Numbered from the stretch's first letter, positions 25,520 to 37,222 are shown. The stretch is DNA of 64,000 nt from Zhengitettix transpicula (GCA_037074705.1 CM073591.1:163212032-163276031); one strand, 5' to 3'. The notes: generated by a model not told the origin, from the sequence alone. Numbers and translations are program-made.

Positions 25520-26542
25520 ATATTGCCTGTTATGAGGACAAAAGTTTATGGGTCAATTTGGAATAAAAACGAGAGGATTGCTAAGCAAAATCTGATGAAA
25601 ATTTCAATTTGTGGGCAGGAAATGTCAATTAGGTGTATGGTAGTTAAATCTTTGTTTGTATCCATTGTTTTAGATTTGCAAAACACAAAGTAGGTTGGAT
25701 TTTTATCAGGGTTATGTCATGTAGTAGTAAAGGATTAACACCTCCAAAGAAATTAAGTTTGAATTGCCTTTAAATCCTATGTCACAACAAACACAGGAGA
25801 GTTTTCATATGTTAAAAGAGGTGAGTACATATAGGAACAAAATAAAAAAATTTTAAGTCAGAAAACAATACATGTCTAATGTATAACAATAATGTCTAAG
25901 GTGACTGATTTAACATCTGAAAGACCTAGTGGTCAGAATAGCAATCTTGCCAATCAGCTGACTGGGAAGGGTTCTAATGAATGTAGGTCACTACCTATAG
26001 AGGAGGACCAAAACAAACAGACTTTCATTTTTGTGAATGTTGCACTAGCAGCTAACAAAATTTTCTGAGTGACATCCTTTACCAAACCAGAAACTATTCC
26101 CATATCCTAAATCAATGAAAGAAAAAGTTGTTATTTGTAAAATTATCAAAAAAATATATTAGACCCATTAATAATGATTTAGGAAAAGGTTTAAGTGATA
26201 CTTTTGAAATAAACAAATTTTAAAAAAAGGAAAACAAAAAATCTAATTTGTTAATTTAAGTGTTAATTCAAAGAATTGTAAACAAAGACTTAGAGAAAAA
26301 TGACAATGCAACAAAATGTAGGTCATGTACATTAAAAAGAGTTATGAAATCTCTAACTAAATATGTAATTCCTAAAATTAGCATTCTAATTAATGGTTAT
26401 AATTGTATGCAAAAAGTTTGTGTTTACGGCAGTCCACATGCTTTTAAATTCTGTACAGATGATTATAATGAGTGTAGTAGATTTAAAAAAAGTAAGCAGC
26501 TATATTGAAAAATATAGAGGAACTGAAGGTAATTCTTCAACT

Positions 26543-26571
26543 TTTCAGAGACTCTCAGCCTCCTTCTTCAG
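26543..26571 (-). ncRNA. Hammerhead ribozyme-like motif in PLE terminal repeat
   Basis: On the minus strand: CTTC, CTGAAGA, AGGAGGCTGAGAGTCTCT, GAAAAGTT, GAAG. The CUGANGA and GAAA cores are intact. Stem I is CUUC/GAAG, stem II is GAG/CUC-type with one mismatch, and stem III is minimal and partly mispaired. Position and context match the terminal-repeat ribozymes known in PLEs. Confidence 0.6.
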
Positions 26572-27089
26572 GAAGGAGTGTTACACCATTCCATGCACAG
26601 GCCGGCTGTGGACTGCGGAGTTTTGACTGCTGCACGGCTGGTAGCCCATGAACAATTAACACCCCACCAGGCCACTAACTTTCTCTCTCAAGGGAAGGTT
26701 GAGGCATAGGACAGGTTCGGATAGTTATCATTCATACAAAGCACCCTATGTATACATACATGCTTGAACATACAAATACACATATATATGCACAGACACA
26801 CACACATGTATGCATACACATACATAAACATGAGCATGATCATACATCCTCACATGGTCTCATGAAAGTGGGGATGGCACGTACGAAGGGCACTATTTAC
26901 AGGATGTTGAGTCCAGGGCTTTGCCTGGACTGGACTGCAAGACATGTTGGAAAGAGAGTTACCACAGATGGAGTTCTGCCTCTGATGAATCGGGGGGAAG
27001 AGCTTTAAGGATGGTGAGTGTGAAGCATTGGTCGAAATTGTTTATGTTGTGGTTTTGGGCGTGAGCAGCTACTGGGAATTGAATTTTAG

Positions 27090-27414
27090 TTAGTTTGACA
27101 GTTGGTTGGCTATACGTTCAGGGAGGGGTCTTTTGGTTTGGGCTAAATAGAAGGCAGGACAGAGTCTGTAGTTAATTTGGTAGATGGTGTGGGAGGAGAG
27201 GCATGTGATATTTTCTTTGATTTTGAATGTTTTTGTGTGATTGTGATAGGTTGTAGTGGGCTGTATGATAGGGCAGACATGGCATCTGCTCCTACCACAA
27301 GGTTTGCAACCCGGCAGGGGTGGGCGGGTGGGGGTGTGGGTTTTGCACGGGTGGACAAGTAAATTTTGGAGGTTGGGTGGGCGTCTGAAGGCTACCCTTG
27401 GAAGATGGTTTTCA
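27090..27414 (-). pseudogene. PLE GIY-YIG endonuclease segment
   Basis: The minus-strand frame reads ENHLPRVAFRRPPNLQNLLV, then a linker, then GCKPCGRSRCHVCPII, a basic stretch, NITCLSSHTIYQINYRLCPAFY and a C-terminal PLPERIANQLSN before TAA at 27090-27092. The AFRRPPNL.NLLV lead-in, the CxxCxxxRCxxC cysteine cluster and the IYxIxxxxC core are hallmarks of the Penelope endonuclease. The usual YVGxT is degraded to YLAQT. After a frame break, VAAHAQNHNINNFDQCFTLT (27075-27015) and GKALDSTSCK match the PLE C-terminus. Upstream there is a stop and no reverse transcriptase, so this is a dead fragment. Confidence 0.8.
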
Positions 27415-27614
27415 ATTTAGGGTTGGATTGCAGTCCAGTGTACGCTAGGTGGAGAATGGAATTAATTTTTTGTAGTCCAAGGAAGTAAGTTGTCATGAGG
27501 GGTGGACTACTTTTTTTGTTTTGGTCAAGAGTGGGTGTGGGTATTTGGAGGTTTGATAGGGCCCGGGTTATCTGTTTTTGGAGGAGGTTGCACAGAATGG
27601 TGTAACACTCCTTC

Positions 27615-27643
27615 CTGAAAAAGGAGGCTGACAGCCTCCGAAA
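27615..27643 (+). ncRNA. Hammerhead ribozyme-like motif in PLE terminal repeat, one core change
   Basis: CTTC, CTGAAAA, AGGAGGCTGACAGCCTCC, GAAAATTT, GAAG. Stem I is CUUC/GAAG (4 bp). Stem II is GGAGGC/GCCUCC (6 bp, perfect). AAUU suits a minimal or dimeric stem III, with U before the cleavage site. The core has CUGAAAA instead of CUGANGA (G to A), which should inactivate it. Confidence 0.6.
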
Positions 27644-27670
27644 ATTTGAAGAATTACCTTCAGTTCCTTA

Positions 27671-27732
27671 TGGCCACCTCACTTTCAGGTAAGCCACAAC
27701 GTATCTCTCTGTCCTCTCCATACCAATATTGA

Positions 27733-27784
<52 letters not shown>

Positions 27785-28700
27785 CCAATTGCTGCTCATA
27801 TCCAAAGTCACAATTTCAACCAATGCCTCACACTGACCCTCCTTTCCTTAAAGTCTTATCCCCCTTCTACTTATCAGACGTTTAACTCAATCTCTGAAAA
27901 CCCTCTTTCCAGTACATCTTACAGTCTAGGCAAAGTCCTGGACTCAACATCCTCTAATATAACTATATTAGTTATTGTAGCAGTAGTTATGATATTATGT
28001 TGAACTCTTGTATTAACATATTATTATGATACTTAATATAATGATTATTATTGCAATGTTCTGTTTATGTCTTTCCCCACTCTCATTCATTTACTGTTTT
28101 ACTTCCTTTCCTTTTCTTTACTTTTTACCTTCCACTCTAATGAGTTTGTTTGTATGTGAGTATGTATGTATACGTGTATGTATTGTCCGTCATTTTTCCA
28201 TTGTTGTGACCTTTCATTGAGAGGTAGAGATTGAGTTGTTGGCTTTGTTGCGTGTTCATTGTTGCTGTCTAATGACTGGTGGACCTTAGTTTAAATTCAT
28301 TAATTCATGCCCAGCCAGAAAACAGTTCAGAATTTCTCTCATAACAAAGGGACTCAGGCTCTTGAAAATTTGTGATTTTTAGACTCCTCAGCCCAACTGG
28401 TCCAAGTGTGGATTTCTGGTAAGACCATATCACGGACTCTCTTTCCCTTCTAAAAGTGTTACTTAATTTGACCTTGTCAAATTGTCCTTCAGTGTATACA
28501 TATAAAGTACATAATGATAATATGACAAGGTCAAATAAATTATCTCTTTTGCATAGGAAAGAGAGACAGGGTAGCTTTCTGACCTTAAATCAACAGTTGG
28601 TCCAGTCGGTCTGAGGAGTGAAAATATTTCAAATTTTTGAGGGCCTGAGCCCTCTTTAACAGGAAGGAAAGTCTGTACTGCATGCCAGCCAGTATAATGC
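27671..28700 (+). mobile_element. Second PLE copy, plus strand, heavily truncated
   Basis: After a (TA)n tract (27736-27782), 27786-27960 is homologous to the minus strand of 26880-27075. It encodes AAHIQSHNFNQCLTLTLL and GKVLDSTSS in the PLE C-terminal order. 28080-28230 resembles the PLE 3' UTR. A further pair of inverted segments (28345-28450 and 28560-28660) has decayed terminal-repeat sequence (GAGGGC/GCCCTC stem) without an intact core. Confidence 0.6.
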
Positions 28701-31700
28701 ACCACATGATTGTTGGACCATTCATTTTTACTGTTGTAAGAACATGAAAAAAAATTGAACACAGACTTATTATTACACATGTAGATGTGTACTGATAATT
28801 ATTAAATAAATTATTTGAGATGCTCTAGCATATGGTGCAATTTCATTAGGTTAGCTACTGTAGTTTTTTTTCTGGGTATTTGAAATGTGGGAGGTTTGAA
28901 TGAAAATGTATTAAAACAATTGGAAGGGAAAGGCGGTGGGGTGGCTTACCTTTAATTGAAGTTTGGCGTCACCATTCAGGGCAGGAGAAATTCTTAAAAT
29001 TCTAAGAATAGTCTTCAGTGATCACTCCAGATTTCATTGATAACTATGAGTCCATTTATTATGTAGAATATAACATACATAACAGATTTATGAATGCGTA
29101 ACCTTTGGTACCCAATGTGGATTTGTCAAAATTTTCATATATTTAAAAGTACTTGCAGTGTAAGGTACTCATAATTTGAGAATACACACATTTGTAAGTA
29201 AAGTTCTACATAAATTGTGATGTAAGCTATAGTTACTTACATGTGATGCATACCTTCAGTCAAAACATAAGATGTATTTAGGTAACACATGAGATGACCC
29301 AAATTAGTAGAGGTAACTTTTTCTTATGAACAATGGAACAAATTGCTAATGGTTGAATATGGAGGACATAATTATGTGATGATACCTTTCATAGATCTGA
29401 TTGCTGATACAGTAAGAAAATTAATTTTGGCCCATAAGAGAAAGTGGTATTTGTTACCAAGTCACAAAGTTCTAGATTGTGATTACTCCAATGCAAAACT
29501 TGTAGTGCCAGTAGATTCAAGTCCAGTCTATTAAGTTAGATATGCTGGTAATATTATTAGTAATCAAGAAAAGAGTTGAAGACTGAACAGGCCTTAGCAC
29601 TTTTACTTTGTAATCACTTCATTCATATTTATATAGGATTTTTATTATTAAATATTGATGATCAAACATATACAACTATGATTTTGATCAACCTCATTGT
29701 GATGTGTACAAACTGAAAAGTTGATCATCATTCTTCCATTGTATGAATTTATTATGAAATATATCACACAAAAAACAAAAATACTTTCATGCAAAAAACA
29801 GATTTGTATCTTTATGAAATAATGACAGCATCTATGCTTTAAGTTATATCTATAATTAACATGGTGAATAAGAGAAAGATATAGGGAATTAAATGTACTG
29901 TTTTTCTGAAAAACCAAACAATTCCGATAATTTAAAATATTCCAAATGATTTAATGGAAATATGGATATTTTTAAGAAAGTAAACAGAATAGTAGTGCTG
30001 AATTAGTCACTGAAGTAAAGGATTTAACTTTGTTCACATCTAGGAATTGACATCCATGAAAATAAGTTTATGTATCATTATAAATAAAATTGATAGTTTG
30101 GTTGCCCATAATGTAGTGAAAGAGTAGCATCAAACTTTGACTATATACCTGTGATTGCTAACCTACATTAGTAACCATTAAAAATGTATGAACATACAGA
30201 AGAACCTTCACAAGAAATTTTAATGAAAGTTAAATGGATTTGTTCTTTTTTATTATAACAGTATGATTTTTTTAATTAGCAATCACAACATAAAATTTGT
30301 AATTGGAACATTACAGTCAGCAAAAATTTATATTGGATCTATTCTTTCTTACTTTTTTCATAAGTATGGTTTACCCACTAAATATTGGTAGCCCATTCAA
30401 AAATTGCAAAATATGCAAGAGTACAGGACACTGCAACACATTTTTGTTTGTTACTATTCCAATGCAGCTGCTATTCATAAAATAATCACATAACCTGAAA
30501 TCGACTAAGCATCAGTTACTCATATGCTAATGGCACAATCAGCATCTGTAAACACAGTTTTATAAAAAATTATAGAATAACTTTTAGTATTTTGCAAGAA
30601 ATGAAATATGCGAATCACATTTTTTCAATTAGTAACTACTGGATTTTCACATAATTTTATGCATACAGCATTGGAAATGTCAGTTCTTGTTGTACTCCAC
30701 AAAGGATTCCTGTAAGTGAGCTCGTAAATTTTATCATTCATCTTCTTCATATTCATTCAAGTTATTTATTAACACTGAACAAATTCAATCTAATTTTTTT
30801 CCAAAATCTTTCTAAAACATTCTTAAACAACAGATGCTATTTGTGTAGCAGTTAGCCAGTCAGAAAAAATTAACTTGAAACATGATTTGGTAAGGGCATC
30901 CATATTTCCTCTCAAGAACATATGGGAAATTGCCTGTGAGAAGTGGGACACAAATTTGAACAACACCAATGGAGAAGATTTAGGTGAACAGAAAGGAACC
31001 ACTCACAAAGAGGTGGTTTGTGTGAGAGTACCGCAATAGTATAGTAGTGAGACTGAGGTAACAGGAAAAATGAGGAAAATAATGATAATAGATATTGGGA
31101 GATCATGTTTAGAGATGTGAATTGTTGGCAACTAATGATAAATTATGAGTATGTGTTTAGTTAATTAACTTGGCAGTAGGGTGATGAGGACATTCCTATC
31201 CCTCTTGAGTATTTTAAACATATTTATTCCTACCTTCCTAACTGCAACAAGAATCTGCAGGTATCTGCCAAGAATTCTAGAAAATTGTCTGCAGTTCACT
31301 TTAAACTGTGTAAAAAGTAGTAAACATAATTTGTTTAAAGATTGTTCTTAGATAAACAAGAAGTTCTCGAGATTTCAACCACTTCTTCACTTGAAGATTA
31401 CTGCCTTCAAACTTCTTGTTAATCACATACTTCAGGGATGCCTTTGTTCAATAGTTTTAATATAGTTGACATCAGGAATTCTGTTTCAAAAACGAGTGTC
31501 TTAATTATGAAAGCTGAGCAAAAAATTATGTACATTTATATTAATAACATCATTTTGTTATTTACTCTGCTATATTACCCATAAAAATCCCATACATTTT
31601 AGTGTCTCATGTTTGGTTTTAGGTATTTTATAAGTAACAAGAAATTGTCACATTAAATTTATTATCACTTATTTTAAAAAAACTATTATTACAATACTGA

Positions 31701-31980
31701 TTAACGTGAGCCTTCCCCCACCAAAGACTGAGCGTTCCAGAAAATATATTTCTCTATATGTCTACCTCAATTGATCAATTAGTTCCATTTCTCCATACAA
31801 TTCTCCTGGTATTAAACTGCCATATATTCATTATCTCCTTTATATCCTCATCTTAGCCACAACAAAGCTAAGCACAACTTATTTAAAACATGTAAAAGTG
31901 TAGCTTTATTAGCAACCAATAATTTAAATTGAGTAATTTAAAATTATAATTAAAAACTTAAAATCAATGGTAAATTGAAA
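28701..31980. other. Intergenic, nothing recognised
   Basis: A long AT-rich stretch. The plus-strand frame 29343-29534 (starts MLMVEYGGHNYVMIPFIDLI) looks protein-like but matches no family I know. It may be decayed retroelement or pseudogene sequence. No splice pattern or repeat borders were found. Confidence 0.4.
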
Positions 31981-33448
31981 TTCACCTTTGAACAGTTTTT
32001 GTAGATTCTGTCAGTGGTATTTCTCTAACATTCCGGTCGGATAGACCGTTTCTCAGTAACTGGCCTCAGGTCAGATATTCCTCACACAAAATTTGAAATG
32101 TAGATTAGATGCTTTAGAATCCCTCGCCGTTAGATTAAAATATAATTTCTATTTAATTTAATTATATGTTATATTTCGATTATATGAATGACGATTTATC
32201 ATCTTGTATTGTTGCAAATTATGGAAAAATAAACATTATTATTATTATTATTATCATTAACATGTGTATGTTTACGCGATCAAAATATTTTTTTCCTTTA
32301 ACTGCAATTTATGCAGCAAGTGAAATTTCGCTTTGTGACAGAGTGCTGAACGCAAAAAGGAATACACACATATAATAATAATCCTTCGGCCATGACTTCC
32401 TTGGTTTGTGGTCAGGCGGTTTCGTCATCGGATACTACAGACGATCTCCGACACCTTAACAAGCTAGCGAACCGCTTTGGATTAACCTCAGTTACTAGTA
32501 ATGAAGACATAAATTTTAGGCTCATTAGACTAATAGTCCAACACACCACACCCTCCTACATCCATTTTCCTTTTCTTGCCGGACAAGACAGTAGCCATCA
32601 AGGAATTGTACAAGGAATACCCAGGTATGTAGATCAACGCCAATTTTGAGGAAGAGACGGTTCGGGACGTGTTCGCAGGAGAGAAAGAGCGATTAGACCT
32701 CAGGCTTTAAATCACCATGTGAAAAACAGACAGGATAACATGGAACAAAGAACAATGAGCTGTAAAACTTTTTTAAAAAGATTGGTAGGAGATTAGGTCC
32801 AAAAGAAAATTATGAATGGAGGTGGAAAGAAGACGTGTCATTTTAATACGTTGCATAATGCAAGAGAGTTGACGGGTACATTTCGAAGAGAAGTGAACGT
32901 GTCGATGTAGGATCTGAAGAGTGGAGCTAGAGAAAGGATATCCCGAAGTTCACCTACGCGATTAGATGAACGTCGTAAGAACAAACCACTACTGTAGGCG
33001 GGAGGAGATGAGAACGAATGTACTTTCCACTCCACTTATTTAAAAAGAGAGACTCTGCCAAAGATACCCTGCTTTGCTGCATATGTTTAATTGAAATAAA
33101 CATTTTCTTTAATTAATTTAAAATCATAACAATAAATTTATTTTAAAAATCAATTTTGGTTATAGTTCTATGAAAATGGAGTCCTCATAAGTTCTGTATT
33201 AATCGCAGGAAACCAAGTGTCGCTACCAGCATCCAAAATTGGTTCACCAAAATATGTTATGAGACACATTTTAGTTTTGGAATATGGAGGACAGTTGGTT
33301 TTGCGGATTATAAGTTACTTTTTGGGAAGTTATGAAGGAGTTGGGATTTTGAGAGGAAGTTAGTTTTCTAGGTTTTCGGTGTGAGAGTTTTGGAGTGGAA
33401 GACATTTACACTGTCCTGGCGACGAGAACCTGTAGACCGGCTCCTTAA
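31981..33448. other. Intergenic, nothing recognised
   Basis: An 85-codon plus frame (32392-32649) and the stop-broken sequence after it to 33050 are more GC-rich than the surroundings. They may be a decayed mobile-element or gene fragment. I cannot identify a domain. Confidence 0.35.
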
Positions 33449-34638
33449 CCCTCCGTTAGTCGCGCTAGGTCCAGGAGACCGACACAATATAATCTCTTCA
33501 TTTTCTCAGATACAGGGATGAACTTTTATGACATTACAATAATCTGCCAAGGCCATACTTCAAAAGCAACCGTCGTTTCTCAGAAAATGACGTTTGAATA
33601 AGGAAGTAGCGTATATTCGGCCCAGGGAACCTACTACGACCATTCCCGTCAGTATTTTTCATAACCTTGCCGCAGTAGTATGGAGCGATAATAAACTTCC
33701 TTTTCGTAAAAATCATTGACGATTATTCAGTTTTAGGAACAAATACATTTGTGGTTTTTTATCACACCATTCCGTTTTTGTTGTTTGTGAACAATTGTGT
33801 GGAAAATGAGTAAAAATATCAACAACTTGAATGATGCTGAAGATGTAGATGAAAGTATTCGTCTTATTTTTGAAGAAGATAATTACGACACAAATGTCAT
33901 ACCAGATGACGATATTGAAGAATCATCAGATGAATCAGAAACTGAAGATATTTTAGGAACTTGGTCTGATGACTCGGATGATGAAATAGACGAAAATACT
34001 GCGGGCCATGTTTCAAGAAACACAAAAACTGTGTAAAACACAATATTTTTGTGTGTTGTGAAGATTTTTTATGTTTGCGTATACACACAAAAATAATTCG
34101 CCAAGGATGTCTTGTCAAAAATTCATATAACATTGAAACAGTCTCTGCTTAATGAACTTATTATACCAACAATGTAATGTTTAGATTAAGATATATGTAT
34201 ACAAATATTATTTATGAACATTTCATCGTCATTTTCACAAAAACCAATAAAAATTAATCATATAACTAACTAACTGCATTTTTAAATAATTATATTTCAA
34301 GCACTGTGGCATTATTTATCTACCTGGCATCTTACTGATGTTTGGTTTAAAAAATTAGAGTCTCAATAATTGATTATTATATTTCTGAAGGATATTGTAA
34401 TATTAGAAAATTACAATATTTTTGATAGTCTATTTTCTTTAACAAATATTTAAAATAAAATGGCAAGTTTTAATTAAACCAGACAGTAATTGGATGTATG
34501 AATTATGTATATATGTGTCTAAAATGCGTATGTTAAATGTCTGTAAAAAGATTCAAAATAATTTATTCAGAAATGTGATCAGCAAAGGAATAGTTAACTT
34601 TAGGTTAACAGTGTTACTATACCGGCCGCGACGGAGGG
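33449..34638 (+). mobile_element. Internally deleted piggyBac-like transposon
   Basis: The left end CCCTCCGTTAGTCGCG follows a TTAA at 33445-33448. The right end, inverted, reads CCCTCCGTCGCGGCC and abuts TTAC, a one-base change from TTAA. TTAA targets and CCC-starting terminal repeats are piggyBac hallmarks. Inside is an acidic 79-codon frame (33797-34036) followed directly by 3'-UTR-like sequence. At 1190 bp the catalytic part of a normal 2.3-2.5 kb element is absent. Confidence 0.7.
33797..34036 (+). pseudogene. piggyBac transposase N-terminal remnant
   Basis: A 79-codon frame rich in Asp and Glu (EDVDESIRLIFEEDNYDT, then DESETEDILGTWSDDSDDE), like the disordered acidic N-terminus of piggyBac-family transposases. 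The second Met, at 33806, is the likelier start. The DDD catalytic domain and the C-terminal zinc finger are missing; the frame ends at TAA after SRNTKTV. The assignment relies on the terminal repeats and the TTAA context. By itself the frame would not be identifiable. Confidence 0.5.
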
Positions 34639-35931
34639 TTACTATCAACAATATTGAGGATATCAAGGAGTACTTTGGATGATGACAAATTCGGCACGTT
34701 GGAAGCAGCGGCTAAAATTTTTGAGGAAAGGCGAAAACAAAAATAAACGAATAATATCAGCAATAGAATTCCCACAGATGAAGAAGCAATTTAGGTAGTA
34801 TGTTTTTTAGTGTGGTGAGGTTCCCACACTACCCAAAGACCTTGAGTAACCATGGCACTGGATACCTAACGCTGACGGCTTATAGAGCCCAGGATGGGAC
34901 CGAGTTTAAGAACCTTCCTGGGTTAGCCAGTAGTTTAAAATGGGGTTTACCCTGCCATGCCGGAGTCAAAATAATTATGGAAATAACATACTCGAATCTA
35001 CAAACTTCAATTTTGTGCTACCTAGATGTAAATTAAATAGTAAATTAATGAAAAATGAAGAAATATGTCCCTGTGAAGCCGATAAGGCCCAGACAGCGAA
35101 AACATGGTAAAGTGGAGAAAAAAAAGTTCTGCCGATGATAACCTGTAGGTGACCATTTCCAGGAAATATAAGTAATTTCCGCCTGAACCACCTGAAAGTC
35201 TGCTAACCTGCCAGACCTCCAAGTGGTAATGTACCAGAAGAAAATTCCATCAAAGTCGGTTCATTAAAGCCATGGGTATTTCAATTGATAATAAAAGAAG
35301 AAAGTTAATGTATTTTTGTGTTAATAAAATTTAAATTATTAATGATTGTAATTAATTTCAACTGTCAAATATTAATAACTATTTTAATTAAATTAAATAT
35401 CTTAAATATAACTAAGTAAAATCCCATTACAAATCTTATAAAGGAAACAGGCTTTGGCTGGTTGTGTACAAGTTGCTTCCCCGGTTCTAGCTACCTATTT
35501 TGGGAATAGTACCGAGAAATCTGGATGCTTTATCCCACGCAGACAGTATTATTGATTGGCAAGCTAGGCGGTACAGACGGCGGGTAGCAGAGTCCAACAG
35601 GTGGGCGAGTCCATACTGACTCCTCTCATAATGCTTCTCGTCGTCCATGGAGGAGGACGTCCTGGACATGCTTCTCCTCGTAAGTGAGTTAGACTATTCG
35701 TTTCGAGTAATATTTAGTTTCATAATTCATCTTAGGGAATTAAATTATTATTCGTTATATATAATCGTCATATTATATTCAAGTACCGGAAATTCAATCC
35801 TTTCTTCTACATTGACCACTCGACATTTTTTTTTAATTGACCCCCTAATTTTTTATTACAATTCATAAATAGCACCCTTGATCCACTCACTAACATGCAA
35901 TATATATATATATATATGGAAGAAAAAGTTT
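34639..35931. other. Intergenic, nothing firm
   Basis: The GC-richer patch 34840-35000 is unassigned. At 35647 an ATG opens a short frame (MEEDVLDMLLL) ending at a GTAAGT donor (35680). It could be a first exon, but no partner was found. An (AT)n tract lies near 35900. Confidence 0.35.
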
Positions 35932-36012
35932 GACGTTTCGACGACCAAATGCACTGCGTCATCTTCTAGGCGCCTAGAAGATGACGGCAGTGCATTTGTT
36001 CGTCGAAACGTC
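35932..36012. repeat. 81-bp near-perfect palindrome with hammerhead-like sequence in each arm
   Basis: The arms 35932-35971 and 35972-36012 meet at GGCGCC. Each arm, read outward from the centre, has TAGAAGATGACG, a spacer, then CGTCGAAACGTC. The UGACG/CGUCG stem and GAAAC are kept. The usual CUGAAGA is UAGAAGA, so the core is changed in both arms. The whole unit can fold as one long hairpin. Confidence 0.8.
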
Positions 36013-36114
36013 GCGTTACAATCGCTTGTTTACCCGGGTAAAAAACCCATAACTTTTACTTCAACAAATACACTGGGAAAGCCTTTGATCTTTGATATTT
36101 ATATATATATATAT

Positions 36115-36297
<183 letters not shown>

Positions 36298-36457
36298 ACT
36301 TTTTATATTACTTGTCTGTATTTGGTTAGCTTTCTTATTAATTAATTAAAAGTGGTTCGGTTACATGGGTTAATTTGACGTGAATTTTACAAATTATCTT
36401 TAAAAATCCAAAAACTTGCAAGATAAATTATTTCATCATGATATATACACTGGGACT

Positions 36458-36685
36458 ATTTAAATTATAAATAAACAGCCTTAATAAACAGAAAAACATT
36501 TAATTGAAGTACGCTGCCGACTGTGCATTTCGGCTCCAACAGTCAGCAGTAAACGACACTGATTATCAAAATTTTTTTAAAAAGTATTACCTGAAGAGGT
36601 CGCAAATTTGCGACGAAACATACTGTAATTTCTATTAAATATATTTTACTGACTTCAAAAGGCTGTTGTTTATTTATAATTGATT
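36458..36685. repeat. Inverted pair of PLE-type ends
   Basis: TTATAAATAAACAGCC (left) and GGCTGTTGTTTATTTATAA (right) are inverted copies. The right half carries the hammerhead-like core at 36591. The left half between 36490 and 36540 contains a separate imperfect hairpin (CTGCCGACTGT...CAGTCAGCAG). GGCTGTTATTT-type tails also follow other cores in this window. Confidence 0.55.
36591..36619 (+). ncRNA. Hammerhead ribozyme-like motif, intact core
   Basis: TTAC, CTGAAGA, G, GTCGC AAATTT GCGAC, GAAAC, then GTAA six bases on. The core is intact. Stem II has 5 perfect pairs with one unpaired G. Stem I could be UUAC/GUAA (4 bp). Stem III is not evident (CAUACU in its place), so activity is uncertain. 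Confidence 0.5.
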
Positions 36686-37040
36686 TTATCTTCCAAATTT
36701 TCCATACAACGACTTTCAGCGCATGTACAAAAACAACATTATATTAAGCTAGAAGCGTGGATAACATCGCCCTAAGGAAATATATATTATATTTATACAT
36801 AGTAAAACGGAAACTATGATCAATTTCATTTCTTAAAAATTAAATGAAATATTAAAACATAAATCACCACCAAAATTTCTATCTAGAACCTGTTTGTAAT
36901 CCCTGGTCTAGTATGTAACTTCTCTAAAGTTTTCATCAGCTCGCCCTACGCCATTGTAAGAAAAAGATATTAAAAAATTATATTTAAAACGACATAATTA
37001 TGTGTATTTTGAAAATTAATAACAGCCAAATACAGAAAAA

Positions 37041-37222
37041 AGAAATGATGATATAAATACCACACAAAGTTTCTGGAAGCCTTGTTCCTTTCTTAAGATG
37101 CTAAGAAAAGCTAAAAAAAACACAAGAGCCTACAGCGACAGACTGCATTTGTGTATTGTTAGCATCTGAAGAAATACAAGGCTTCCAGAAACGTTGTGTG
37201 GTATTTATATCACCACTTCTTT
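37041..37222. repeat. Inverted repeat of PLE-type ends, about 60-bp arms
   Basis: 37041-37101 and 37160-37222 are inverted copies (GATATAAATACCACACAA...TTTCTGGAAGCCTTG and its complement). Each arm contains a hammerhead-like motif: the right one has CTGAAGA intact (37166-37192) and the left one reads CTTAAGA (37070-37097, minus strand). The spacer is 58 bp. Confidence 0.75.
37166..37192 (+). ncRNA. Hammerhead ribozyme-like motif
   Basis: GCAT, CTGAAGA, spacer with a weak GG/CC stem, GAAAC, GTT, GTGT. The core is intact. ACGU after GAA can form a palindromic minimal stem III. Stem I could be GCAU/GUGU with wobbles. Stem II is decayed. Confidence 0.45.

Larger units (their letters stand above)
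23657..26510 (+). mobile_element. Decayed Ty3/gypsy-type LTR retrotransposon, internal region
   Basis: Order: primer site (23657), long GC-richer leader (23800-24560), coiled-coil plus capsid-like plus protease frame (24700-25519), then frames broken by stops with no recognisable reverse transcriptase or integrase to about 26510. The leader segment 23815-24000 recurs at 46586-46760 and inverted at 62510-62612, marking other fragments of the same family. The 3' LTR was not found. Confidence 0.65.
26518..27670 (-). mobile_element. Penelope-like retroelement (PLE) fragment between inverted terminal repeats
   Basis: The left arm 26518-26598 and right arm 27589-27670 are about 80-bp inverted repeats with few mismatches, each holding a hammerhead-like core. 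Between them the minus strand encodes a PLE GIY-YIG endonuclease segment (27090-27414) and, after a frame break, the C-terminal tail. A 3' untranslated region with a TG-rich microsatellite then leads into the left arm. Reverse transcriptase is missing. The right arm is opposite to the direct-repeat order expected of a simple PLE, so it probably starts a second copy in the other direction. Confidence 0.75.

Noticed and set aside
31356..31419. ACAAGAAGTT inverted repeat with a 44-bp loop
   Set aside because: Arms of 10 bp are expected by chance in AT-rich DNA of this size, and the CTGAAGA-like part (AGTGAAGA) lacks a stem.
35647..35680. First-exon-like ATG...GTAAGT segment
   Set aside because: Only 11 codons and no matching acceptor exon recognised.
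36925..36945. CTGATGA on the minus strand with an AACTT/AAGTT stem
   Set aside because: GAAA is replaced by ACAT, so the hammerhead core is not present.
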